Assembly (NCBI GenBank): GCA_027295475.1
Contig: JAPUKV010000136.1
Span: 1-16,852, forward strand
DNA: 16,852 nt
From: Pseudomonadota bacterium
GTDB taxonomy: Bacteria > Pseudomonadota > Gammaproteobacteria > Woeseiales > Woeseiaceae
Direction: 5' to 3'
Shown here: piece by piece, positions 7,121-14,517 of the stretch
How the letters are laid out: each line of letters begins with the position of its first letter
Numbering within the stretch: the first letter of the stretch is position 1
Made by a program: the position numbers and the translations under genes
Notes under the pieces: model-generated
Database searches by the model: none
What the model saw: only the letters and a program-made list of their open reading frames with translations
What the model was told of the DNA's origin: nothing

Positions 7121-8411
7121 CGGTGGTTCCCGGCACCTTACGCTCGCCAAGGAAAGCCTTCGCGACCTGATCGAAGATGCGCGATTGCCTGCCGGCATCC
7201 GCGAGTCCCTGGTCCATGATTATGCTGCGGTCGAAGCCATGCTGGACAAACTGCAGCATGGCCATCTGCACATCGCGGCTTTCGGTCGCGTCAGCACCGG
7301 CAAATCCTCTTTGTTGAATGCGCTGATCGGCGAGGAAAAATTCACGGTCAGCCCGCTGCATGGAGAAACAAGACAATCGGCGATGGCGCCCTGGTCGGAA
7401 ATCGAAGCGGGCGGCGTTTTTCTGATCGACACGCCGGGGCTCGACGAGGCGGGCGGCGAGAACCGCGAGTCGCTCGCGAAAGAAGTAGCGAACCGCTCGG
7501 ACCTGGTCATTTTCGTACTGGACGGCGATATCACCGAGAGCGAGTGTCAGGCATTGAAGACATTGCTCGAACAAGGCAGGCCGGTGATCGTCGCCTTGAA
7601 TAAGAGTGACCTGTACACGACAGACGAGCTTGATGTGTTATTGCAGTCTGTGCGTGAGAAAACGGCAGGGGTTGTTCAGTCAAGCGACGTTCTCGCAGTC
7701 GCAGCACAACCAAGGCCGCAGACGGTCGTCGAAATCGATGACACGGGTAAGGAGACAGTTACATCACGTGAGCGCGATGTCGATATCGAGCAACTCAAAG
7801 TGCGGCTTTGGGATATTTTCGAAGCGGAAGGAAAAACGCTCGCCGCACTAAACGCAAGTTTGTTTGCAGCCGACCTCAGCGACCAGGTGGGCAAACGTAT
7901 TCTCAATGCGCGCCGTGAACTCGGTGACAAAATGGTACGCACCTATTGCATTGCCAAGGGGATTGCCGTTGCGTTCAACCCCGTGCCGGTCGCTGATCTG
8001 TTTGCTGCGGCGTTTATCGATGTTGGCATGGTGATGCATTTGTCGAGGGTGTATGACCTGCCGATCAGCAAGAAGGAGGCGGGATCCCTGATCAGTGTGA
8101 TCATCGCCGAAGCTGCCGCTTTGATGGGCACTGTGTGGGCACTGCATTTTGTGTCCAGCGCACTCAAGGTCGGAACGCTTGGCTTGTCCACCATTCTCAC
8201 AGCTGGCGCACAGGGAGCGATTGCTTATTACAGTACTTATGTCGTCGGCCAGGTTGCCGCGGAATATCTGGCCGAGGGCAAATCCTGGGGCGAGGGCGGG
8301 CCGAAACGGGTCGTGCAGGAGATCCTCAACAGCCTGGACAAGGAAACCGTATTGCGGGATGCGCGGCGCGAGATTCGTGCGCGCCTCGGCATGAGTACCG
8401 CCAGTGGTTAA
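7038..8411 (+). CDS. GTPase with DUF697-like C-terminus (second of a pair); start or frame uncertain
   Basis: The core of this protein is certain; its N-terminus is not. The G domain shows FGRVSTGKSSL (G1, bases about 7281-7313), DTPGL (G3, about 7428-7442) and NKSD (G4, about 7599-7610). The C-terminal part, with FNPVPVADLFAAAFIDVGMV and long hydrophobic Gly/Ala segments, is a DUF697-like tail. It resembles the preceding GTPase but lacks the two N-terminal membrane segments. I give a GTG at 7038-7040 as the start because GAGGAAGG (7025-7032) lies 5 nt upstream; this yields 457 residues with an 83-bp overlap. The first about 30 residues of that reading look like a shadow of the previous gene. 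A coupled ATG at 7117, overlapping the previous stop as ATGA, is in another frame that closes at 7168. A one-base frameshift or a later TTG (7185) are alternatives. Function unknown, probably cooperates with the first GTPase. Confidence 0.8.
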   Translation: MNILKRVFGKWPNWPWTSKKTKTGQDDDGGSRHLTLAKESLRDLIEDARLPAGIRESLVHDYAAVEAMLDKLQHGHLHIAAFGRVSTGKSSLLNALIGEEKFTVSPLHGETRQSAMAPWSEIEAGGVFLIDTPGLDEAGGENRESLAKEVANRSDLVIFVLDGDITESECQALKTLLEQGRPVIVALNKSDLYTTDELDVLLQSVREKTAGVVQSSDVLAVAAQPRPQTVVEIDDTGKETVTSRERDVDIEQLKVRLWDIFEAEGKTLAALNASLFAADLSDQVGKRILNARRELGDKMVRTYCIAKGIAVAFNPVPVADLFAAAFIDVGMVMHLSRVYDLPISKKEAGSLISVIIAEAAALMGTVWALHFVSSALKVGTLGLSTILTAGAQGAIAYYSTYVVGQVAAEYLAEGKSWGEGGPKRVVQEILNSLDKETVLRDARREIRARLGMSTASG

Positions 8412-8781
8412 GAACGCAAAGTCTCAGCAGAGAATCGAACGTATCTGGGCGACTGTCTGTGATGTTCCGACGGGATCGGTCGCGAGCTATGGCCAGATTG
8501 CGGAGATCGCCGGAATACCACGCGGGGCACGTCAGGTTGGCTATGCACTGCGGCAGTTACCGGCCAATACTAAGGTGCCCTGGTACCGTGTCATCAGGTC
8601 CTCGGGCAGGATCGCGTTCGACAAGGGTAGCCGGGCATACAATCGGCAGGTCAAGCGTCTTATGATGGAGGACGTTGTCATTTTCGAAGGCCGTGTCAAC
8701 ATGCAACAGTATCGCTGGCAACCGGATCTCGATGAACTCCTGTGGAAGCCGAGCGCGGCCTGGGACAACACGCAATCATGA
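8404..8781 (+). CDS. Alkyltransferase-like protein (ATL), MGMT homologue lacking the active cysteine
   Basis: 125 residues, the C-terminal DNA-binding domain of the Ada/MGMT family. SYGQIAEIAGIPRGARQVGYAL (28-49) holds the helix-turn-helix, with the nucleotide-flipping Tyr (Tyr29) and Arg-finger candidates Arg40/Arg43. The active-site motif PCHRVI of true methyltransferases reads PWYRVI, with Trp60 in place of the acceptor Cys. This defines ATL proteins (E. coli YbaZ type), which bind O6-alkylguanine without repairing it and, from work on other ATLs, pass the lesion to nucleotide excision repair. The GTG start (8404) overlaps the end of the second GTPase gene by 8 bp, and the stop overlaps the next gene's ATG, so translation is likely coupled. 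Family confidence is high. Confidence 0.9.
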   Translation: MVKNAKSQQRIERIWATVCDVPTGSVASYGQIAEIAGIPRGARQVGYALRQLPANTKVPWYRVIRSSGRIAFDKGSRAYNRQVKRLMMEDVVIFEGRVNMQQYRWQPDLDELLWKPSAAWDNTQS

Positions 8782-10115
8782 AGCGAAAGCTACTTTCGCT
8801 CTATCTGACTGTTATTCTCAGCCGGCGCTATCGCTCCGGTCGGCGGCTTTTTGCAGAGCTGTGCAGAAGGATCAGCTTCAGGGATCATGTCGTCTCTGTT
8901 TTCTTGCAAATCGATGATCCCTACTCTTATCTATTGAGTCACTATTTGCCGCAGCTTGGCGTGCAATATCAAGATATCGAGCTGCGCTATTACCTGTGCC
9001 AGGCGCTGCGCCATGAGTTCATGCCTGCACCTGACATGTTGGCCGAATACTCCGTAATGGAGTGCAAATTGCTTGCCAAAGAGTTCGGGGTGCCGTTTCT
9101 CGACAAAGGCGATGCGCCAGTTGTCGAACATCGACGCGCCCTGCTCGATTTCCTGGCGGAGGAGCAAGCCGAAGAGGACTTTGGCGCAACGTTTGGCCAG
9201 GCACTCAGCGCATACTGGCGAGGTGATCCGGAGGGTGTCGCCCGTCTTCTCGGGCGCAGGCAGCCGGAACGACCGGAAACGAACATACTGGTGTCGCAGA
9301 ATCAGTTGCTGCTAAAGAAGCTGGGCCACTACAACACCGCCACGATGCATTATGCAGGTGAGTGGTATTGGGGCGTCGACCGGCTGCATTACCTGACCAG
9401 CCGCCTCGATGCGCTTGGCCTGAATCTCTGGGGTGAACCGAACGCCGAGCTTGCGTCGCTGCAACAGGCGAAGCAATTGAGCCTGCCGGCCGCTGTCCCC
9501 GCCGCAGCAGAAAGTCTGCCGGTACTGGAGATGTTTTACTCGTTCCGAAGCCCTTATTCATATCTGGCGCTGACGCGAACGTTCGAGATCGCAGATGCAT
9601 TTGGTCTGAAACTCGAGATCAGGCCGGTGTTGCCGATGGTGATGCGCGGCATGTCGGTTCCGAAACAGAAGCTCCTGTACATCATCAAGGACGCCAGTCG
9701 CGAGGCGGAACGCCTTGGCGTTCCGTTCGGCAGGTTTGCCGATCCTGCAGGTCTTGGAGCGGAGCGATGTATTGCCGCGTTCTACTACGCGCTAAGCCAG
9801 AATCGTGAGCGTGACTTCCTGTTGGCCGCCGGCAACGCAATCTGGCACGAGGCGATTGATGTTGCCGAAGACGAAGGGATGCAAAAGGTGGCCGGACGCT
9901 CGGGGCTATTCTGGCCGGAGCTTGCGGTGGCGCTCGAGCAGGACGAATGGCGATCGTCTGTCGAGGAGAACCGCCAGGCGATGACCGAGGCCGGCATCTG
10001 GGGGGTACCCTCTTTCAGATTGGCGGACCTGGCGCTGTGGGGCCAGGACCGTGACTGGTTACTGGCGAGAAAGATCGAAGACATGTGTCACGCTGGCGAC
10101 GGAATAATGATATGA
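8778..10115 (+). CDS. Tandem HCCA-isomerase/DsbA-like thioredoxin-fold protein
   Basis: 445 residues with two related domains of the 2-hydroxychromene-2-carboxylate isomerase/kappa-GST type. The N-domain begins near VFLQIDDPYSYLL (41-53) and the C-domain near MFYSFRSPYSYLAL (252-265). The Ser before the PYS motif positions and activates glutathione in this family; it is kept in the C-domain (Ser258) but is Asp47 in the N-domain. The C-domain also has GVPSF, the cis-proline loop, near its end. Known single-domain members act on glutathione-linked aromatic substrates or disulfides; the substrate here is unknown. The ATG at 8778 overlaps the ATL stop as ATGA and is preferred over the ATG at 8742. 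The stop overlaps the hydrolase start in the same way. Confidence 0.82.
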   Translation: MKRKLLSLYLTVILSRRYRSGRRLFAELCRRISFRDHVVSVFLQIDDPYSYLLSHYLPQLGVQYQDIELRYYLCQALRHEFMPAPDMLAEYSVMECKLLAKEFGVPFLDKGDAPVVEHRRALLDFLAEEQAEEDFGATFGQALSAYWRGDPEGVARLLGRRQPERPETNILVSQNQLLLKKLGHYNTATMHYAGEWYWGVDRLHYLTSRLDALGLNLWGEPNAELASLQQAKQLSLPAAVPAAAESLPVLEMFYSFRSPYSYLALTRTFEIADAFGLKLEIRPVLPMVMRGMSVPKQKLLYIIKDASREAERLGVPFGRFADPAGLGAERCIAAFYYALSQNRERDFLLAAGNAIWHEAIDVAEDEGMQKVAGRSGLFWPELAVALEQDEWRSSVEENRQAMTEAGIWGVPSFRLADLALWGQDRDWLLARKIEDMCHAGDGIMI

Positions 10116-10633
10116 CAATGCCGGCAGTCTATTTTTCACATGGGCAGGAAAGCGGCCCATGGGGCACCAAAATCGAGGCGATGGCGAAAGCCGTGCGTGC
10201 CCTCGGATGTCGCGCCGAGAGCGTCGACTATCAGGGTATCGCCGACCCGACAGAGCGCGTCGACAAGCTCATGGCGGAATGCCAAAGCATTGAAGAGCCA
10301 CTGATACTGGTTGGATCAAGCATGGGCGGACACGTCGCAACAGCTGCTGCTGCCCCCCTGAATGCAATCGGGCTCTTCGTGCTTGCGCCGGCCTATTACA
10401 TCGCCGAGTACGAACACCTGACGCCACCGGCGCCCGATATCCCGATCAGCATAATTCATGGCTGGCGCGATGATGTCGTCCCGCCAGAAAACAGCATTCG
10501 CTTTGCAAGCCAATGCCACGCTACATTGCATCTCATCAACGGAGACCACCGACTCACCGAGAACATCGATGAGATAATCTACTATCTGACAAGGTTTGTG
10601 AGGGACCTGAGCGGCGATAATGTATCCGGATAG
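10112..10633 (+). CDS. Small alpha/beta hydrolase
   Basis: 173 residues, a compact alpha/beta-hydrolase domain. The nucleophile elbow is GSSMGG with Ser70; the probable acid is Asp120 in HGWRDDVVPP, and the catalytic His is His146 in NGDHRL. The opening VYFSHGQESGPWGTK (6-20) is the first strand and oxyanion-loop region. Length suits the minimal esterase/YqiA-like class without a lid domain. No signal peptide is seen, so it is probably cytosolic. The ATG at 10112 overlaps the preceding stop as ATGA, which favours this start over the upstream in-frame ATG at 10085. The substrate is unknown; esterase or acyl-hydrolase activity is the usual guess. Confidence 0.82.
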   Translation: MTMPAVYFSHGQESGPWGTKIEAMAKAVRALGCRAESVDYQGIADPTERVDKLMAECQSIEEPLILVGSSMGGHVATAAAAPLNAIGLFVLAPAYYIAEYEHLTPPAPDIPISIIHGWRDDVVPPENSIRFASQCHATLHLINGDHRLTENIDEIIYYLTRFVRDLSGDNVSG

Positions 10634-10652
10634 TGAACAACAATTGAGACAC

Positions 10653-10657
10653 GGGAG
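10653..10657 (+). promoter_or_regulatory. Ribosome-binding site (GGGAG) deciding the start of the small lipoprotein
   Basis: GGGAG lies 7 nt before the ATG at 10665, the clearest ribosome-binding site in this operon. It supports starting the lipoprotein there rather than at the in-frame ATG at 10620. Confidence 0.65.
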
Positions 10658-10664
10658 AAAAGAA

Positions 10665-10880
10665 ATGAAATATTATTTGACGATTCTTGCGATGGGGTTG
10701 TTCATTGGTGGTTGCGGGGGTTCATCCAACGATGAAACGGTTGGACAAGAAATTGCTGACGATCTCAACGAAGCCATGGACAAAGCGCGCGCAGTCGAGG
10801 ATCAGATCATGCAACACAAGGACGAGATTGACGATGCGGTTGAAGACGCAGAAGAAGCAATAGAAGACACCCTGGACTGA
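10665..10880 (+). CDS. Small acidic lipoprotein, hypothetical
   Basis: 71 residues. The N-terminus MKYYLTILAMGLFIGGC is a lipoprotein signal with lipobox IGGC (Cys17); Gly at +2 argues against inner-membrane retention. The mature part, about 55 residues, is highly acidic and probably one long amphipathic helix, with Asp/Glu pairs every three or four residues (AMDKARAVEDQIMQHKDEID and following). It could form a coiled coil on the envelope surface. I do not recognise a family. It begins 31 bp after the hydrolase with its own ribosome-binding site, and is followed by the REP-like element. Small Lpp-like or entericidin-like lipoproteins are possible comparisons only in size and localisation. Confidence 0.7.
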   Translation: MKYYLTILAMGLFIGGCGGSSNDETVGQEIADDLNEAMDKARAVEDQIMQHKDEIDDAVEDAEEAIEDTLD

Positions 10881-10887
10881 AAACAGA

Positions 10888-11023
10888 CTGTAGGAGCGGC
10901 TTGCCGTGCAGGGACGCACAAATATCGAGGAGGACAGGACGTCCGAGAGCGATGAAGCCGCGATGTTCGCATACGACAAATCGTGAATCGCGGCTAAAGC
11001 CGCTCCTACAGCCGCTCCTACAG
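10888..11023. repeat. REP-like palindromic element pair (BIME-like)
   Basis: CTGTAGGAGCGGCT at 10888-10901 recurs in inverted orientation as AGCCGCTCCTACAG at 10998-11011, and again directly after it at 11010-11023, giving a tandem 12-bp duplication. The right unit holds GCGGCTAAAGCCGC (10990-11003), a 6-bp stem with a 2-nt loop. AGCCGCGAT (10956-10964) and ATCGCGGCT (10987-10995) form a second exact 9-bp inverted repeat. The core resembles REP sequences of Pseudomonas and related genera that are mobilised in trans by TnpA-REP (RAYT) transposases. The element occupies most of the 165-bp gap before plsB and could act as an mRNA-stabilising hairpin or a terminator. Confidence 0.8.
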
Positions 11024-11045
11024 TTCGCAAAAGAATTAGTCGCCA

Positions 11046-13532
11046 ATGAATGCAGCCGGATTGATCTTTCGACCCTGGTACTGGATTTCGGGCCGGGTCT
11101 TCGCGACCTGGGCCAGGCCTGCCGTTCAGCCCGATAATCCCGTGGAATTCTTGCCGGGCGCCGACGCAGAAGTCTGTTATGTACTCGAAACCGGTGGCTT
11201 CGCCGATACGCTGGCGCTGGAACGGATTTGCAGGATCTACGGCATGCCGTCACCCGCCGGCAGCCTGAACTTCGCCGGTATTCGCGAAAGCCGGCGAATT
11301 ATCGTAATGCGCCGTATGCAAGGCTTCATATTTCGGCGCAAGCGGAAAACCGGATCCATGCGGCTTAAGCGCCTCGTCGAGGCGAGTGTCAAAGCAGGCG
11401 GCAAGGAGTTGTCGCTGATTCCTGTCGCGATTTACTGGGGCCGCTCGCCGCATAAAGAGAGGTCACTCCTCAAACTCCTGTTTTCTGAAAACTGGGACGT
11501 GGCAGGCCCTACGCGCAAATTCTTTGCGACACTGCTGCATGGCAGAAATACGCTGCTTCGGTTCAGTGAGCCCGCAACGCTAAGCTCGATGATTTCGGAA
11601 GGCCTCAAACCCGAGCTGGCTTACCGGAAAGTCTCCCGGATCCTACGCGTTCATTTCCGTCAAAGACGAACGGCAACCGTCGGGCCGGATCTTTCACACC
11701 GCCGCACGCTCGTTAATCAGGTGCTGATGAATCCGAAGGTTCGACGCGTCATCAAGGCGGAAAGTGGAGATAATCGTGCGCTGCTGGAACGTAGGACGTA
11801 CCAAGCACGCAAGTATGCTCAGGAAATCGCTGCGCACATTTCTTATCCAACAATTGCAGTGGTTGGGCGATTTCTTGGTTGGCTTTGGAACCGGATGTAC
11901 GACGGCATCGTTCTCAATCACGTCGAGCGCCTTCACGAAGTCGCCAGAGACAAGGAAGTCGTCTACGTACCCTGCCACAGGAGTCATTTCGACTACCTGT
12001 TGCTGGCATACATCGTCCACGAGCAGGGCCTTAGTATTCCGCACACAGCGGCAGGCATTAACCTGAATATCCCGGTCGTCGGGGCGATACTGCGGCGCGG
12101 CGGCGCGTTCTTTTTGAGAAGAAGCTTCAAGGGCAACCGACTGTATGCCGCGGTCTTCAATGCTTACCTCCACGAGATTCTGAAACGCGGTCATGCCATG
12201 GAGTATTTCGTGGAAGGTGGTCGCAGCCGGACCGGCAGGCTGCTTGCGCCCAAAGCCGGCATGCTGGCGATGACAGTACATTCATATATGCAGGACCCAC
12301 GGCGCCCCATTTTCTTCATGCCGATCTACTTCGGCTACGAAAAGCTGATCGAGGGCGATTCGTTCATCAGCGAACTTGGTGGCGCCGAAAAGAAAAAGGA
12401 ATCACTGATCGGACTGATCCGCACTCTCAAGTCTTTGCGGCAAAACTTTGGCAAGGTTTATGTCAACGTCGGTGAGCCTGTGGCGATAGAGCCGATCCTC
12501 GATGAACTAAAACCGGACTGGCGCGAGGCAATGGAACATGAAGAAGAGCGCCCGGCCTGGATGAACGAGATCATCGATGAGCTTGGTGCGAGGATCATGA
12601 TCGGCATCAACGCTGCTGCCGCAGTGACGCCAATCAGTCTGCTTGCGACCGTTCTGTTGTCCACGCCGAAACAGTCCATCGGAGAACTGGAGCTCATTCG
12701 CCAGCTCAGGATGAGCCTCGACTTGCTGGCGAGATTCGAATATTCCAGCTCGGTGACTTTGCCCGAGTGGTCGCCGGAAGAAATCATTGCGCACGGGGAG
12801 AATCTCGGCGTCATCGGTCGCACAACGCACCCGCTCGGGGATGTTGTGCACATGTCCGAGCACGAAGCCGTGCTAATGACCTATTTCAGAAATAACATAC
12901 AGCACCTGTTTGCGATTCCAGCCTCGATCGCCTGCTGCTTCATCCACGGACACCGCCTTGAGCACGCGGAACTGCAGCGGCTCATCCGCCTGATCTACCC
13001 TTTCATGAAAGAAGAGCTTTGCCTCAAGTGGGATAACGAGGATATCGACGACGTGACAACTGCCGGCATCGATGCCCTGTTCGACCTGGACATCCTGGCT
13101 CGTAGCAAGGACGGCAAAGTGCTCATACGGCCACCAGCCGGTTCCCGCAAGGCGTATCAATTACTGATGCTGGGGCAATCGATGGTGCCGATGCTGCAAC
13201 GTTTCTATCTGGTCATTTCCCTGCTGGTCAAGAACGGCTCGGGAGTGCTGTCTCGCGCCAGACTCGAACGCCTTTGCCAGCAAAGCGCCCAACGCCTGTC
13301 GATGATTTACGGGCTGCATTCTCCGGACTTTTTTGACAAAGCGCTTTTCCAGGATTTTATTCGCACATTGCGCGCGCAGACCGCGTTGCGACGGAATAAA
13401 GAGGGCCTGTTCGAGTTTGATGAGGACATCACTCGCATTGGTAAAGATGCCCGACTCGTCCTGGGCGAAGAAATCCGCCACAGTATTCTGTCGCTGACGT
13501 TTGCGGACAGGGAAGAGGGTTTGGGTTCTTGA
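11046..13532 (+). CDS. plsB: Glycerol-3-phosphate 1-O-acyltransferase PlsB
   Basis: 828 residues; E. coli PlsB has about 807. This inner-membrane-associated enzyme transfers an acyl chain to sn-glycerol-3-phosphate, the first step of phospholipid synthesis. Acyltransferase blocks are clear: HRSHFDY (catalytic His311 and Asp316 of HX4D; E. coli His306/Asp311), GGAFFLRRSF, FVEGGRSRTGR and FMPIYFGYEKLIEG. The N-terminal part (YVLETGGFADTLALERICRIYG) and the long C-terminal extension fit PlsB rather than the short PlsC. An in-frame TAG at 11037-11039 fixes the ATG at 11046 as the earliest possible start; only weak ribosome-binding sequence precedes it. The REP element ends 22 bp upstream. The stop overlaps the trhO start by 4 bp, so the two are probably cotranscribed. 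Confidence 0.96.
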   Translation: MNAAGLIFRPWYWISGRVFATWARPAVQPDNPVEFLPGADAEVCYVLETGGFADTLALERICRIYGMPSPAGSLNFAGIRESRRIIVMRRMQGFIFRRKRKTGSMRLKRLVEASVKAGGKELSLIPVAIYWGRSPHKERSLLKLLFSENWDVAGPTRKFFATLLHGRNTLLRFSEPATLSSMISEGLKPELAYRKVSRILRVHFRQRRTATVGPDLSHRRTLVNQVLMNPKVRRVIKAESGDNRALLERRTYQARKYAQEIAAHISYPTIAVVGRFLGWLWNRMYDGIVLNHVERLHEVARDKEVVYVPCHRSHFDYLLLAYIVHEQGLSIPHTAAGINLNIPVVGAILRRGGAFFLRRSFKGNRLYAAVFNAYLHEILKRGHAMEYFVEGGRSRTGRLLAPKAGMLAMTVHSYMQDPRRPIFFMPIYFGYEKLIEGDSFISELGGAEKKKESLIGLIRTLKSLRQNFGKVYVNVGEPVAIEPILDELKPDWREAMEHEEERPAWMNEIIDELGARIMIGINAAAAVTPISLLATVLLSTPKQSIGELELIRQLRMSLDLLARFEYSSSVTLPEWSPEEIIAHGENLGVIGRTTHPLGDVVHMSEHEAVLMTYFRNNIQHLFAIPASIACCFIHGHRLEHAELQRLIRLIYPFMKEELCLKWDNEDIDDVTTAGIDALFDLDILARSKDGKVLIRPPAGSRKAYQLLMLGQSMVPMLQRFYLVISLLVKNGSGVLSRARLERLCQQSAQRLSMIYGLHSPDFFDKALFQDFIRTLRAQTALRRNKEGLFEFDEDITRIGKDARLVLGEEIRHSILSLTFADREEGLGS

Positions 13533-14461
13533 AGGTTGTCTCGTTTTACCGGTTTGTCGATTTAGAGGATCCGCAGGGACTTAGGCTATCTCTGCAGTCG
13601 CTATGTGACGAAAAAGGCTTGCTGGGCACGATTCTCCTTGCCGAAGAAGGCGTCAACGGTACGCTGGCAGGCAGTCGTGAGGCTGTGGCAGCAGTACTTG
13701 CCTGGTTACGCGATACGCTCGCACTGGAAGAGCCAATCGAAGCGCGCTGGACGGAGGCCGCGGGAGCCCCGTTTCGGCGTATGCGTGTACGGTCAAAGAA
13801 GGAGATTGTCACGCTCGGGCGGCCGGATATCAGGCCGCAACGGTCGACCGGCAGGCATGTGTCTCCGGAGGAATGGAATGAGATCATCGAAAACCCGGAG
13901 ACTTTGGTCATCGATGCGCGTAACCACTACGAGATCGAGGTCGGCACCTTTCCGAACGCTGTTGATCCGGGCACAGACAGCTTTCGCCAGTTTCCAAAGT
14001 TTGCAGCACAACTGGCAGGGGCTGACAAAGATCGGCCATTGGCGATGTGCTGCACGGGCGGCATTCGTTGTGAGAAAGCGACCGCACTGATGCTCGAATT
14101 GGGATTCCATGAGGTCTATCAGCTTCGGGGCGGCATTCTCAATTATCTGGAACAGGTCGCCGAGGCAGACCAGCGCTGGAGTGGCGAGTGCTTTGTATTT
14201 GACAGCCGCGTCGCCGTCGATCGCGATCTCGCCGAGGGTGGCTACGTCCAGTGTCACGCCTGCCGACGGCCACTAAGCAGCGAAGACTTGCAATCACGCG
14301 ATTATCGAGAGGGCGTTTCCTGCCCGCGATGCATCAACGACCTCGACGAGGAGAGAGCAAAGCGGCTTGAGGAACGCCGGCGCCAGGTTCGCCTCGCCCA
14401 TTCTCGTGCAGAAGCGCACATTGGTGCCGTCTTTCCTTCGTCAAAAACAGCCAAAAAGTGA
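13529..14461 (+). CDS. trhO: tRNA uridine(34) 5-hydroxylase TrhO (YceA, rhodanese-like)
   Basis: 310 residues (E. coli TrhO has about 350). It forms 5-hydroxyuridine at the wobble position U34 of tRNAs independently of prephenate. The N-terminal domain (LLGTILLAEEGVNGTLAGS, then FRRMRVRSKKEIVTLG) and the rhodanese domain with LVIDARNHYEIEVGTF and the active loop CTGGIRCEK (Cys175, Cys180) are diagnostic. The C-terminus has CHAC...CPRC, a probable zinc site, and a basic tail. The start is a TTG (13529) overlapping the plsB stop as TTGA; GGAAGAGGG at 13511-13519 is the ribosome-binding site, and the N-terminus MKVVSFYRFV fits the family. Translation is probably coupled to plsB. The gene converges on the RND pump. 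Confidence 0.94.
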   Translation: MKVVSFYRFVDLEDPQGLRLSLQSLCDEKGLLGTILLAEEGVNGTLAGSREAVAAVLAWLRDTLALEEPIEARWTEAAGAPFRRMRVRSKKEIVTLGRPDIRPQRSTGRHVSPEEWNEIIENPETLVIDARNHYEIEVGTFPNAVDPGTDSFRQFPKFAAQLAGADKDRPLAMCCTGGIRCEKATALMLELGFHEVYQLRGGILNYLEQVAEADQRWSGECFVFDSRVAVDRDLAEGGYVQCHACRRPLSSEDLQSRDYREGVSCPRCINDLDEERAKRLEERRRQVRLAHSRAEAHIGAVFPSSKTAKK

Positions 14462-14517
14462 AATATGTTCGTGTGCTAGTCTGAGCGCGGCGGCAACGCG
14501 AAGTCTTCGTGAAGAGA

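Noticed and set aside
7093..7170. Programmed -1 frameshift at the A-AAA-AAC heptamer of the first GTPase
   Set aside because: A -1 shift moves reading to the frame that ends at TGA 7168-7170, not to the frame of the second GTPase, so it would only lengthen the first protein slightly.
5615..8411. Antiphage or dynamin-like defence pair
   Set aside because: There is no mobile-element or defence context, and the DUF697-type tails do not resemble dynamin stalks; nothing in the sequence supports defence.
8742..8777. Upstream ATG (8742) for the tandem HCCA-isomerase-like protein
   Set aside because: The first 12 residues would be read inside the ATL gene; the ATG at 8778 forms the ATGA junction used by the next gene as well.
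8404..8781. Active methylated-DNA-cysteine methyltransferase
   Set aside because: The acceptor Cys is Trp in PWYRVI, so the protein cannot be a suicide methyltransferase.
11694..12281. 195-residue minus-strand open frame inside plsB
   Set aside because: It is antisense to the conserved acyltransferase region of plsB and has no start signals or domain.
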